From assembly GCA_026214975.1 (NCBI GenBank), contig CM047814.1, positions 24,654,558-24,718,557 on the forward strand: 64,000 nucleotides of DNA. The letters are read 5' to 3'. Below the pieces are notes generated by a model. That model ran no database searches, was not told the origin of the DNA, and saw nothing but the letters and a program-made list of their open reading frames with translations. This document shows positions 12,718-23,704 of this stretch, piece by piece. Within the stretch, counting starts at the first letter, position 1; each line of letters begins with the position of its first letter. Origin of the DNA: Gentiana macrophylla (lineage: Eukaryota; Streptophyta; Magnoliopsida; Gentianales; Gentianaceae). A program made the translations under genes and the position numbers.

Positions 12718-15032
12718 CTTCTGTTTCATCTTGCATAATTTTGCTAAAGATGGTTAGTTGCCTTATTTCTGTTCCTGTGAGATTTTTGAATAAACAATCG
12801 GTTTAATATTGGGAAGTATATGATTAGAACGATAGGCGGCAGCGCCTTATATGCCAAAAGTGAAAAAATGGTGATTCGGGATTCTCCGGGCAGAAGCACC
12901 ATTTATCAAAATTGGATGTTTGGACATTGGAGATTTTGGAACTGTAGACATTAATACTGACACTAAGAGCTTGATTAAGTAGTTGTCTTGATCCATTTCA
13001 TTCTTGTACTTCCACTTGGGATTACATATTAAGTTGATCAACTCTTTTAATTGGTGATTTTTTATGCCTGTGAATTCAAATTGAGTGAACTGACTAGTTT
13101 AAGATCCTTACAGCACGGCACGACTTAGTGCCTTGTACGTGATCATGAAATGTACTTATATATGAGCGTTTTTACTTTGGGACTTGGAAATTACTTTTAT
13201 TTCACTAGCTATTTTCTGCATAAATAGCTGAATCTTCTTTTGATGAGCTGATTGAAGTATTTCAATATTGTCTTAAGAACTTTTTTTAAGCTTGATTCTA
13301 GGATTAATTTGTATAAGTAATTCAACCAGTCAGGTGACGCATGGTTCTTGGACTCTCCAAATCAGTCACTTGGCTTCATCCTTGCTGATCATGGGTTTGA
13401 TGTTTGGGCTGGAAACGTGCGTGGAACACGCTGGAGTCATGGCCATGTGTCTTTGAGAGAGAAGAACAAGGTACCCACAACGTGCTTTGGACCTTTTTAG
13501 TGCATTCTCGTATAGGGTTGTAACATGAGTAGCAACCTAGTTTGTTGTTAATTTTTGGGAATTGGGCATATATCTAAAAGCTCGTTTCATACGAGCAAAA
13601 GGACTGTTTGTATCCAGTCCAACTCCCAGAATGACATCACATATTGTGTATTGACATTAAATATGGATGATCATTTTGTTTAGGTAAAAGATTATTTGCT
13701 TTTTTCCAACTTGTAATACAGATAGTTGGTTTTTAGAAATTTTGGGATTGGAGTTGGCAAGAGTTGGCTATGTACGATCTTGCAGATATGGCACGCTACA
13801 TATATTCTGCTACTTAATTCAAAGATATTCATTGTTGGGCATTCACAGGTTTGTTTTTTTTTTCCTAATAGGTCAGGTTGATTTTATATTTAGTTTCGAC
13901 ATTTTTATACCTTTTTTTTTTTTTTTTTTTTTTTCGAATTTGCATGTTATAGGGAACCATCATGTCTCTGGCGCTTTTACTCAACCTGATATAGTATCCA
14001 TGGTTGAGGCTGCCGCACTTCTTTGTCCCATTTCATATTTGGATCATATCAATTCTAATCTTGTCCTTAGATTGGTGCAAATGCATTTTGATCAGGTATG
14101 TAATACGCCTTTATGTCCGTAATACCTCGAGTTTACTTGTCATATTACTGAGTTGCTAATTTTATTGCCATAGGCTATGCTGGCGATGGGCGCCCATGAA
14201 CTTAATTTCAAGAGGTCTTGTTAATATCTCTATGTTTGTCTTAAATATGAAGTATCTTCATTCCTCAAAGATGTCCTATATCTTTTCTGTGTATTTTTCA
14301 GTGAATTCGGCACCCGGATTATGGATATGATGTGTGATGGACACTTCGACTGCTGTGACTTTCTAACTTCAATCACAGGTTCTTTCTTGACCATTTTGTA
14401 TTTTGATGATGAAAGTGTTGTCAGAACTTGATGTCTATATTCCTAAATTAGACTTCGAGTTGTATGCTGCATCTTTTGAGAATGAAAGCTTGTTCTGATT
14501 CGTCGAGCAAATGTATTTCAGGGACAAACTGTTGCTTCAACAGATCTCGGATTGATTTCTATCTTGATTACGAACCGCATCCTACATCGGCGAAGAATAT
14601 GAATCATCTTTTCCAGAGTAAGTTCCCACCACAGCCTGATAGTTCTTAAATCTTCATATTTTTATATCGGTCTCCATTCATACCGTGCTTAAACAATCTT
14701 GCTTGCCAGTGATCCGTAAAGGTACCTTCAGAAAGTATGATTACGGAACATTGAAAAACCTGAAACTCTATGGACAAAGGAAGCCCCCAGATTTCAATCT
14801 GTCAAACATTCCCAAATCCTTGCCGCTCTGGATGGCTTATGGAGGAAACGATGCATTGGCAGATGTTACTGATGTCCAGCACACGTTAAAAGAACTCCGG
14901 TCTGTACCGGAGTTGCTTTATCTTGAGAACTATGGCCATATAGACTTCCTCTTGAGCGTAAGATCGAAAGAAGACCTCTACGAAAACATGATTCGGTTTT
15001 TCAAATCACACAGGGGATTTAGCAGTACTTGA
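12076..15032 (+). pseudogene. Triacylglycerol lipase 2-like (acid lipase family), frameshifted
   Basis: This is an alpha/beta-hydrolase of the gastric/lysosomal acid-lipase family, which hydrolyses acylglycerols. Nine exons: 12076-12225, 12401-12520, 13330-13470, 13737-13848, 13953-14095, 14174-14214, 14302-14378, 14522-14617, 14710-15032, all with GT-AG introns, giving about 400 codons. A signal peptide (LLAVAVLLSALVLSS) leads to the lid region (CAHLIEPNGYPCSEH), the oxyanion-side LLLHGLM, the nucleophile motif GHSQG split over exons 4/5, and the Asp (GGNDALADVTD) and His (ENYGHIDFL) regions in exon 9. As written, an extra T at 13814/13815 in exon 4 creates an immediate TAA (after about 163 codons), and exon 5 lacks one base near 13972. 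The two shifts compensate, but the nucleophile lies between them. All splice sites look sound, so this is either a recent pseudogene or an assembly error. Start chosen at the ATG before the signal peptide. Confidence 0.85.
12671..12716. repeat. (GT)n microsatellite in lipase intron 2
   Basis: A run of about 20 GT units lies within the 809-bp second intron, preceded by ATAC/TATA repeats. It should be length-variable between individuals. Confidence 0.9.
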
Positions 15033-16130
15033 GAATCAAAAAATTAATGCAGCCACTGAAACCATGAGAGTGACATTCCATGCTTGCAGCTGGAGATTGT
15101 ATCTATTTACTAGTGTGTATATATTGTAAATCACTATTTCATTAATTATAGCTAAGGATAAGACGTTATCAAAAGGTTGTACGAACAATACCTTGCTTCA
15201 TATACGAATCGTCTGTGGAGGTTTATCCATAGGTAATAGTTTTATTAGTGGACGTTTGGTAACTATATGCATAGTAGAGTAAGATATTTTATATTCGAAA
15301 GAGTGCAATCGCGGGTCTATAAGCGATCCGATAGGGACGGACTGAGTATATTAGCGTGCGATCACGCCACTTCACCGAGATTCGATGAAGTTTTTAGTAT
15401 TAAAACGATTTCATTTTGTTGTTAAAAAATGTAGTTTTAAGTTCCGGTGACCCTATTGGAACAAATTTATGGATAAAAAGTGTAGTTCTACAGTCTGGTG
15501 ACACCACTGGAAAATATTCCTGGATCTGCCTATGAGTTGACACCGGGATTAATAAGCCGGGTGAAGAGTTCGGTTGATCACTTGATTTATTAAAACTTCT
15601 GGTTATAGGCCTATGGAACTTCTGGTTATCAAGATATATAAGGTTGAGAGAAAATGGACTTGAAAACTTGGATTAACCATTTTAGGTCGAACGATGACAA
15701 TGAACCTAAGTAGTTATTGAATTCATCATGACTTAAGTAGCACCTTTAGGCCCATGTTCCGGGCGTTATATTTGGTATCATTGCTAGTTATCATATGAAA
15801 CTAAGTGAGAGGCGGTGAGAGACACCTAACCTCTGGTAGGGTCCTGACAAGGACGTCAATTCCATAAGATTGGTGAGAACATAATATCTCATATTAGAAA
15901 AGTAGGAGAAATAATATAAAGATATAAGGTTGAGTAATAATCGACTTGATAATTAGGGTTCATCATTTTAGATCAAACGAAGACAATTTGTTTTAATAGT
16001 TATTTGATCAATTATGGCTCTAGTAAATAACATTATTTTTCAATCCGAATCCATTAGAATTACCCCTTTTGACATAGTTTAGAGTCGCATTAGTCAAATA
16101 AACAATTTTTTATACTAAAAATGTTGAACC
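15033..16130. other. Lipase 3' flank with an internal direct repeat
   Basis: No gene is seen. Two related segments of about 85 bp lie 280 bp apart, 15641-15725 and 15921-16011. Both start GATATAAGGTTGAG and contain CATTTTAGRTCRAACGAWGACAA-type sequence. They suggest an old repeat or LTR remnant, but no TE class is clear. Confidence 0.5.
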
Positions 16131-16134
16131 CTAA

Positions 16135-16338
16135 CATTAAAATGTCCCACTTCCTGCCTCACGGGTGAGAGTGAGATATATAATTGGTGCTACTGAGTGA
16201 AGCTCAGATTAATGGGGTTTGCCTTTTATACCAAAAAACTGAAAGAAGTCCCTCTTTACGGGGTTCAAACCTCTACCCTCTTAAGATCCTGACTGCCTTA
16301 AGCACCCAAACTCCTTACCAGCAAGGTTATGTCTTTGG
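16135..16338 (-). mobile_element. tRNA-derived SINE (candidate)
   Basis: Read on the minus strand, the sequence starts near AACCTTGCTGGTAAGGAGTT, resembling an RNA polymerase III box A. A box-B-like GGTTTGAACCCC follows about 60 bp downstream, as in plant tRNA-derived SINEs. The tail runs to about 16135. I could not find a convincing target-site duplication, so the ends are approximate. Confidence 0.45.
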
Positions 16339-16520
16339 GGACAATAAAGAATAATTTTTAACTATTAATTACTGTCTAGGGAGTAAGCAATAAATCTAGC
16401 TTGATATGTTAAATATCTTTAGTGATTTCAAGACGATGCACTATTACCCTAAAAAATCCAAGCTAGTAAGAAAGAGTAGAGGATGCTATGTTCCCCAAAA
16501 TTATAGTCCCCAACAAAGTA

Positions 16521-16720
16521 CTCCCTCCATTCCGAAATAATCGATGAATCGCTAAAATATTTGATTCAAAATAATCGGCATGCTTATATTTTCAATGCAA
16601 AGATTTATCGTGTTTTCATACATATATTCTTATTTAAGGAGAGAGAAATAAATACAACATTATATTAACTATAGACTAAGGTTTTTTTTAATCATTTTGA
16701 CATTCAAATTAAAACATTAA
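16521..16720. mobile_element. Truncated Stowaway-like MITE
   Basis: After a TA dinucleotide, CTCCCTCCATTCCGAAATAA matches a Stowaway terminal repeat. No matching right-hand terminus was found, so only one end is supported and the right limit is a guess. Confidence 0.35.
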
Positions 16721-16873
16721 CTCACATCCTTAATATACGTGTTTTTGACAACTGACTCGGTTGGAAGCTCCCCATGCTAATGCAACCGGTTTTGGGAAAA
16801 GCATCCTCTCTGTTTTGCCTATGGTCAAGGAAGGGTCCTTTTGATGGATAGGGGTTGGAGAATCACTTAAGGA

Positions 16874-17245
16874 GGGAAATTGGAAAATCAGGCTCGGTTC
16901 TCTCTTCCATTTATAAAAAAAGTTCGTTTTTTGAAAAACTCATTTTTGGATAATACGATAATAATATTGTCGTAAAAAATATTGGCGTTTAAACTCTTGT
17001 TACGACAATAATAATGACGTTAAACAGATTTTACGATAATATTATTGTCGTTAAAACTCTTTCGTAAAACTTCTTCTTACGACAGTAATAATGACATTAT
17101 TTAGGGTGATTTTACGACGATATTATTGTCGTAAGAAGAAGTTTTACTACAATATTATCGTCGTATTACCTAAAAACGCATTTTTTAAAAAATAAACTTT
17201 TTTTATAAGTGGGGTGTCTGACCGAGCCTGATTTACCAATTTCCC
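16874..17245. mobile_element. Fold-back Mutator-type MITE
   Basis: The ends are near-perfect inverted repeats, GGGAAATTGGAAAATCAGG and CCTGATTTACCAATTTCCC, and the inverted pairing continues inward for about 90 bp, so the element can fold back on itself. The interior is filled with alternating TTACGACAATAATA and TATTATTGTCGTAA units. The end sequence shares GAAATTGGAAAATCAGG with the 13-kb MULE at 31118-44112. No coding capacity. The 9-bp flanks (16865-16873 and 17246-17254) match at only 5 of 9 positions. Confidence 0.7.
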
Positions 17246-17586
17246 GATTTGGGAGGATAATTGGGGAAGTTATTGGGTGCACTTGTCATATGTGGAGTGC
17301 ACCCATGTGGCAAGAGGTAGACCTTTTATTTATAAACTGAATTCAAATTGTGTGGTCTAAATTTATTTATCTGGCAATTCAGTGTAAATGGATATACCAC
17401 ACAGTAACTTCTCGGATAATTAACGCCAAAATAACCCTAATAGCAGGCCTTTCACCCCTAATGCTAGCACCCCTAACACTTATTGGGTGAGAGACCTTAT
17501 TTTGATTTTGAACATCACTGGAATGAGGAGAAAACTAAAAGCAAATTCTGGCATGTCGATGTGCATCATATACTATCTCTTCCTAG
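17246..17586. other. Intergenic, nothing recognised
   Basis: AT-rich unique-looking sequence. The short open frames here show no family resemblance. Confidence 0.5.
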
Positions 17587-18080
17587 CCATGAAGCACGGA
17601 CACGGACATTAATTAACGACGCACGACACCTATTACACAGCACTCTGCGACACTGTTATTTTCGAGAATTTGAGGAACGACACGCCGCCGACACGCTTTA
17701 ATATATATATATATATGTATATTAATATATATATTATTAAAAAACATAGACGTAGGTTGACGCCAATTCGCAGGGGGCGGATTGCATTCTCGCGTGTCCC
17801 TTTACGTGTCCCCAACGCGTGTCCCGCCGCCGTTCCTTGCGTGTCCCCAACGTGTCGGGCCGTGGTCCCGCCGCTGTCCCCGCCGTGTCGGGCGGTCCCG
17901 TCAAAGCGTCCCCAGCTGTCGGACGATGTCGGAATTCAAAATTTGAATTTAACATTATTTTAATCGAAGCGACACGCTTCCGACACGTGTCGGGAGCGTG
18001 TCGGGCGCTGCGTGTCGGGTCGAAAATGTGTCGGACACAGCCGCACGGCTACCTAAGTGTCGGTCTTGCGCTTTCATAAA
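17587..18080. mobile_element. GTGTCGG-rich hAT-like non-autonomous element
   Basis: The 494-bp stretch is flanked by TTCCTAG at 17580-17586 and 18081-18087, fitting a hAT-type 8-bp duplication with one changed base. The ends are imperfect inverted repeats: CCATGAAGCACGGACACG against the complement of GTGTCGGTCTTGCGCTTTCAT. The GC-rich interior repeats CGTGTCGGG/CGTGTCCC motifs many times in both orientations, around an AT core at 17700-17735. Confidence 0.6.
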
Positions 18081-18738
18081 TTCCTAGTGTTCTTATTTTG
18101 AGACAAATTTGTTGTTTGAGATTCTAACATTATTCCAGTTGTTTATGATTTAGTTAACAACAATTGCTTTGGTTATATTGTAAGACCGTGAGGGTTTATG
18201 TCCCGAGTTTTTTGTTCGTTTTTATATCTGTATTTATCGCTACTTAGTCTGATTTGACATAAGGCTTACGCGAGATTTAAGACTTATCACAAAATAAATG
18301 ATGCATTGATATTGTAAAATAAATAAAAACAAAACAAATTATTAGATGTGATTGTTAAAAAAACCACAGAATAAAAAGTAATACAATACACGAAAGGGAA
18401 ACTTGAAAATATATGTCTCGTAGGAAACAATTTGAAAAATATGCTTTTGTCGACTCATAGCATATTTTTTAAATTATTTCCTACGAGACATATACAAAAA
18501 AAATAATTTACTTTTCAAGCATATTTTCTAGTCTAGTAGTACAGGTGCGGAAAGCGTGGTTACTGGTTACACACGTCTTTCATGCAAAAATTATACAGGA
18601 GCGTGTACATCCATATGTCCATCGGTTTTAGCTTTGCATTGCATGTTGGACAACAAGATGGGCCGGCTGTGAATGGCTTACGAATCAATTGGACTTTTAG
18701 TCAAACGGCAACTGCGTTCGCCCCACACCACACCATAA

Positions 18739-18776
<38 letters not shown>
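18081..18776. repeat. Intergenic with inverted repeat and (ATT)n microsatellite
   Basis: No gene is seen. An inverted repeat, ATATGTCTCGTAGGAAACAA at 18411-18430 with its complement at about 18476-18494, could form a hairpin. An ATT trinucleotide run occupies 18738-18775. Confidence 0.6.
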
Positions 18777-18793
18777 GTAAATAAGTTATTCTA

Positions 18794-19012
18794 CGATTAA
18801 ACCCTAACCGGAAGGGGTTTCTCGCCCTCTATCCCACGGGATTGACGAGGAGAATGTAAATCGCGACCCTGTAGAACTCTAGAAAGAGGCCATTGCTTTT
18901 TTTTTACCGAAAGTCGGCCTTTTACTTTACTCGAACCCCACACTCCAAATTTTCTATTCCAAATTGCATTACACCACCCCAACCGCTTACCACTAGGTCA
19001 TATCCAGGGAAT
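18794..19012 (-). mobile_element. tRNA-derived SINE with 17-bp target-site duplication
   Basis: On the minus strand the element begins CCCTGGATATGACCTAGTGG (box A, ending TAGTGGTAAGCGG) and has box B GGTTCGAGT about 55 bp later. It is flanked by GTAAATAAGTTATTCTA (18777-18793) and GTAAATATGTTATTCTA (19013-19029), a 17-bp duplication with one mismatch. The paralogous site near 21775 holds a single uninterrupted copy of that sequence, i.e. an empty site. Length 219 bp; no poly(A) tail is evident. Confidence 0.85.
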
Positions 19013-19121
19013 GTAAATATGTTATTCTAAATCATATAAATTGTAATCCTTCTATTAAAATAAATGTTATTTACAAAGTTTTTATTAAATGAATGTCATA
19101 AATTTTATACTTTATAAAATA

Positions 19122-19381
19122 CTCGTTCCGTTCCAAAATAAGTCATCCTAAAGTTTTCACATCATAAGAAAGTGATTAAATGTCATTAATATATGACTAA
19201 AATGACTGATGTGGGTAATAAATAATTCGACTATTATGAATGCAACAGTTGTAAAGTAATATAAGTAGTTGAAAAGATATAAATTAGAAGTAAGATGAGG
19301 AAAAATATTAATAAATAGTCAATTGTAATTATGAGGCAAAATTATAATGATTTATATTTTAGAACGTATGATCGGATGGAG
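19122..19381. mobile_element. Diverged Stowaway MITE
   Basis: TA-flanked element with ends CTCGTTCCGTTCCAAAATAA and ATCGGATGGAG, imperfect Stowaway (Tc1/mariner-type) terminal repeats. The length of 260 bp is normal for the family. The equivalent position in copy B (around 21893) keeps only a degraded left end. Confidence 0.65.
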
Positions 19382-19564
19382 TATTATTTTGTAAGGGACC
19401 TCTCGACTCTCATTAATGTTATTGCCTTAATTTCCTTATTTTTAACCATTTCTTGGGTAAAGTCTTTTTAAAAAGTTGTTGAATCCATACTCTTACTCTT
19501 TTTTTTTTAAGGTAATAGTTGCAAAAAAAAAGTGTTCAATTTTAGTTGACATAGTTAAATTTTT

Positions 19565-20045
19565 ATTTTTATTTTTTTTAGATGAAAAGACATTTTATTA
19601 AGTTTTGTCCGTCAAATTAACGAGAATTTCATTCTGAGGGGACGATGAACCCCAAAAGACACTTCCGACAAGCTCTAGACCCTTTTTGGCTTACAAATGT
19701 GCAGGATGATTTCCTTTGCGCTTAATGAACGAAAATTTAAAAGAAGAGAAATAAGCTAAAAAAGTGCGACAGTCTTCCACAATGTTGCCTAAGTCTGATA
19801 AATCTTGCTCTTCAGAATTGAATTTCTGACAGACAATGAGAGAGTCTGATTCAAAATTCACCTTGAAGTAGCCCCATTGGATTGCTAGGAATATCGCATG
19901 GTATATTGCTAAAGCTTCCCCGATGACTACGTCAAATTTTCCTTCCAATTTTCTCGAAAAATATTTTAGAATATTACCATTACTATCTCGCACCAAACCT
20001 CCAATAGCCGTTATAGTCTCATTATAAGCCGCATCAACATTGAAC
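19565..20045 (-). pseudogene. LINE 3' fragment encoding an RNase H-like domain
   Basis: On the minus strand the translation runs FNVDAAYNETITAIGG, then GEALAIYHAIFLAIQW, FESDSLIVCQKF and GNHPAHL. This is an RNase H-fold (RVT_3) domain with the expected Asp (NVDAA), Glu (GEALA) and Asp (ESDS) catalytic residues; such domains occur at the end of plant L1-type LINE ORF2 proteins. A frame break after HPAHL is followed by relics of AKKGLELVGS, an AATAAA-like signal and an A-rich tail (T-rich on the plus strand at 19555-19580). The insertion is absent from copy B. It is 5'-truncated, as LINE copies usually are. Confidence 0.75.
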
Positions 20046-20158
20046 GTAAGGAGTATGAGAATGAAAACACCATTACAAATGACTATTTATTCGATATTTT
20101 CTAAATTTACTTTTATTTCTTAAGGAGTATGAGAATGAAAACAACATTACAAATTACT
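20045..20158. repeat. Short tandem duplication, 77-bp period
   Basis: AAGGAGTATGAGAATGAAAA begins at 20045 and again at 20122, with the following 17 bases nearly the same. It lies directly beside the LINE fragment's 5' end and may stem from that insertion. Confidence 0.7.
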
Positions 20159-20915
20159 TTCTTCGTTCCTATTTAATTGTCTAATTGGGAAAACCACACA
20201 AATTAACGAAATGAGTTATTATTTTGAGTTTAACATCAAAATGATAGAAAAAATAAACCTTGAATATAAATGTAACACCAATGTTGAATATTTTAACTAC
20301 GTATTTTCATTTAACGTAGTTACATTTTTTTAAGGTGTAATTACATTTTCAAAACATTATTTATTATGTTTTTTTCTCTCTAAATCTACATTTATTTATT
20401 AAGGTGTGAGAGCGTAAAGATAACATTGTATTAGTTATATTCAAGGGATTTCATTATCATTTTGATGTTAAAGTCAAAGTATTAGATCTTCTTCTTAATT
20501 TGTTTCTCAACGACGACATTTAAATATGAACGAATGTAGTATTATTTTTTTCTTTAATATAACATGAGTGTGTATTATTAAAAATTGTAAACTTGATACA
20601 ATAGTTGTACAATAAGTGAAATATGAAGAAAGAAAATGGGTATAAGTTAATGGATACTTTGTATATGTTTTTTTAATAAAAAATTTATAATACAACTTAT
20701 CTATTTTCATATAATAGTGGTGTGTACATACGAATTTAACGTGTCATACACATCCGCTTTACATAACTCGCAAACAAATAATATACCATAACCCTTTTCA
20801 TTTGAACAATGATATCTCATAATTATAAACATAACGTTAACGTGAGATTAGGTTTTACTATTAGAAAAGCATATAGTCGATTTTGGTGCAGTCACTCTAA
20901 ATCAATGTTTTTTTA

Positions 20916-21102
20916 TTGAATATATATATATATATGTATAACTTGCCGTGTCCAGTCGTGTGCTTGACATGTCCCGCCGTGTTCTTGACATTTCCGGACG
21001 CGTCATTTTTTAAATTTTTATTTAATATTAATTTAAATCAACTGACACGTGTCGAAGCGTGTCGGACGCGTGTCGGAATTGTGTCGGATACTGCGCACGG
21101 TG
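20916..21102. repeat. GTGTCGG-rich fragment related to 17587-18080
   Basis: An AT run is followed by repeated CGTGTC/GTGTCGG motifs (GTGTCGAAGCGTGTCGGACG near 21048), resembling the interior and one end of the element at 17587-18080. Only part of an element is present; no duplication or second terminus was found. Confidence 0.5.
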
Positions 21103-21711
21103 ACGGTTGAAATCGTCGGTTATTAAATCCGAGGCCGTTTTTCTCCAATTGGCAATCTGTTCAAGGTGGAACCCTAGACAAAGATGTGAAATGGGGGGTG
21201 TTTTGATACTGCACTTGAGAAACTGTATCTCAAGCTGCCTACGTATTCAATGTGTGTATTGGAATCAAGTCTCCGTAGTTCGATCCTTAGGGATTGTTTA
21301 TATAGAGGGTCTTGTGCCCTAGCGTTGCGCGCAGCGTGTCCATGTTGGACTCTAACTTCGTGTTTCCTAAGGAATAGATAATTATGATTTGATCCCCTTG
21401 GTTTTAGGAGACAATCTCAGTGATTTGAATATAAGATCAGAGCCTTGATGACAGGGGATTCTTTCCATATTTATCTGATTTAATGTGTTTGTGGAGGAAT
21501 CGGTTCTGAGATAGACTTAGGCTGAGCCGCATGGGGCTCGTTATGCCAGGCCGGCCTCTTGCCGAGGTCGGGAGTGGCGAGCGAGCTCGGCTCGGATTCT
21601 TGGGGCTCGTGGTCCTTAAGATGTTGACTTCTTGTTCCCATTTATTGTTAGACGACTGCGGGGATAACACGTGGCGAGTTGTTGATCCGACCTCCGTCAC
21701 ACGGCACCATA
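21103..21711 (+). repeat. Unclassified dispersed repeat, copy 1
   Basis: Homologous over its whole length to 30250-30893. Shared landmarks in order: GAAATCGTCGG, TGGAATCAAGTCTCC, CGTGTCCATGTTGGACTCTA, TTAGGCTGAGCCGCA, CATTTATTGTTAGACGA and CGACCTCCGTCA. No open frame is shared, and no paired LTR or terminal inverted repeat was found. It may be LTR-derived, but I cannot classify it. Confidence 0.7.
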
Positions 21712-22151
21712 TTGGAGTGTCGGTGCATCATAGCCCCACACCCATAGTAAATAAGGTTTTTTTTTGTTAAAGTAAATAAGTTATTCTAAATCATGCGTAT
21801 AAATTGTAATCCTTATGTTGAAATAGATGTTATTTACAAAGTTCTCATTGTCATTACAAAATTAAATAAATGTCATAAATTTTAGTTTATAAAGTACAAT
21901 ATCCGTTTCAAAATATAAATCATCATAGAGTTTTCACATTAATTAAAAAATTATTAGTCATTAAGATATGGCTAAAATAGCTAAAATGGTGCCCCTCAAA
22001 AAAAAAAAAAAAAAAGCCTAAAATGGCTAATACATCATTTGACTATCAGAAATACAACCGTTGTAGAGTAAGTAAAAATAGTTAAATAGATTAAATTACA
22101 GATAAGATGATAAAAATGTTAATAAATACTATATCTTGTCATTGTTGATGT

Positions 22152-22237
<86 letters not shown>
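22152..22237. repeat. (TA)n microsatellite
   Basis: Uninterrupted run of about 43 TA dinucleotides inside duplication copy B; not present in copy A. Confidence 0.9.
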
Positions 22238-22241
<4 letters not shown>

Positions 22242-22357
22242 TATGAGAGACCTTTTGACTCTCGTTAATATTATTGCCTTAATTGTTAAAAAGTTGTTCA
22301 ATTCATACTTTACTTTCTATTTCACCATCATAGTTGCAAAAATATGTTCTATACATT

Positions 22358-23386
22358 TAGACGCAAACGGTTCCGGTCCACGGCACGACCTCCGGTTCCG
22401 AATCCGGCGGGTTTTAGCGGTTCCTCGGTCCGGTCCGGGTCTCGGCGGTTCCCGCGTCGACTGCTCGAGATCACTGCCCGATCACTTTCCCAAAACGGTT
22501 CCAAAAAAATCAATTTTTTTTTACAAAATTTGTATAACTTACGTTAAAATTAATAATAAATTCTAATTGTTATTAAACTATATATAATATTTAATTTCAT
22601 AAGTATGTTTAAAAAAAAAACACGGCTTGTATAATATTTAATTTCAACCAATCTATATATAATATTTAATTTCATAACTTATATTCTAGATAATTTGTAA
22701 GTAAATTAAAGAATATAGTTTTCTAATTGTTTATTTTTTATGATTGATTTGTAAGTAATTAAACTTATATTTCATATAGTGATTACGATGATTTATACTT
22801 ATAATATTATGTATATAAGTTGATTTTATATCTTAATGAATCGAGGCAAAATGTATATAAAAATTGTTTTATTAAGCAACACCATTACATAATTAAAAAA
22901 TACATCTATGACGGCAGTCACGGCACACTTGAATCACTTGATAGTTGATACACATTACTTAACACCATACTAATAGTCTAATACACTTCATAGTAAAAAT
23001 ACAAACACACTACTACTACACTGAATATTCAAACATAACATGACACTAGAATTTGTCTTCTTTAATTTGATTAGTCAAAGTGTAACATTTAAATTTAATT
23101 TAATTTTGTGTTATTCCTTGTCACAATAATTTAAATAGTAGTAGTATTTGATTATTTGATTAGTCAAAGTGTTACGATATATTTCGGCCAAAAAATAATA
23201 ATAATAAGCAATATATTAGTATGTTGTGACACTAGTAAAAACTAAAAAACAACATTTTATGGTATATTTTATACATTAATTAACAACACCATTTACTAAA
23301 TAAAACAATTGCTAAGAAAATATATACGTTGGTCAATTGCTAAATAAAATTAATTCAAAAATTTTGAATATACATACGTTGGGAAA

Positions 23387-23438
<52 letters not shown>

Positions 23439-23704
23439 GTTGGGAAAATTTTGAAGGGAATAAAAAAAATTAAAAAAAAAATTTATATATAACCGCCGGT
23501 TCGGGTCCTCCGGGCCGGTTCCGCCGGTTCAACCGCCGGTTTTCCGCCGGTTCGAATCGCCGCTTGCCGGTTCGGTACACCGCGGAACTCTAGAACCGGT
23601 AGAATCAGTGGAACCGCTGGCCTCCGTGGACCCGATGGAACCGCCGGTTAGACCTCGGGAACCGGCGGATCCGAACGGATTTGGCACCGGAACCGCCAGG
23701 TCTA
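22358..23704. mobile_element. Non-autonomous hAT element, 1347 bp
   Basis: Perfect 8-bp target-site duplication TATACATT at 22350-22357 and 23705-23712. Terminal inverted repeats are TAGACGCAAACGGTTCCGGT and the complement of ACCGGAACCGCCAGGTCTA. Copy A of the duplication (19515-19560) preserves the uninterrupted empty site. Both subterminal regions (22360-22510 and 23490-23700) are GC-rich, with many CCGGTTC/GAACCGG units, whereas the centre is AT-rich and has no transposase. An (AT)n run lies at 23390-23436. Confidence 0.85.

Larger units (their letters stand above)
19013..20915. repeat. Tandem duplication, copy A
   Basis: This block is collinear with 21775-25660. Anchors: TTATTCTAAATCAT and ATTGTAATCCTT near the start; ATAGTTGCAAAAA then GACRTAGTTAAAT in the middle; and about 500 bp at the end (TATTGTACATATG-type divergence around 20540-20900), which aligns with 25280-25640, for instance ACTTTGTATATGTTTTTTTA and TGGTGCAGTCACT. 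Copy A contains a SINE at its left edge, a Stowaway element and a LINE fragment that copy B lacks or has lost. Confidence 0.8.

Noticed and set aside
12847..13041. Minus-strand frame in lipase intron 2
   Set aside because: Short, no similarity, and within an intron whose splice sites fit the lipase model.
16865..17254. 9-bp target-site duplication for the fold-back MITE
   Set aside because: The flanks match at only 5 of 9 positions.
17670..18079. GC-rich overlapping frames in the GTGTCGG repeat
   Set aside because: Repeat-derived, in several frames at once, and inside a mobile element.
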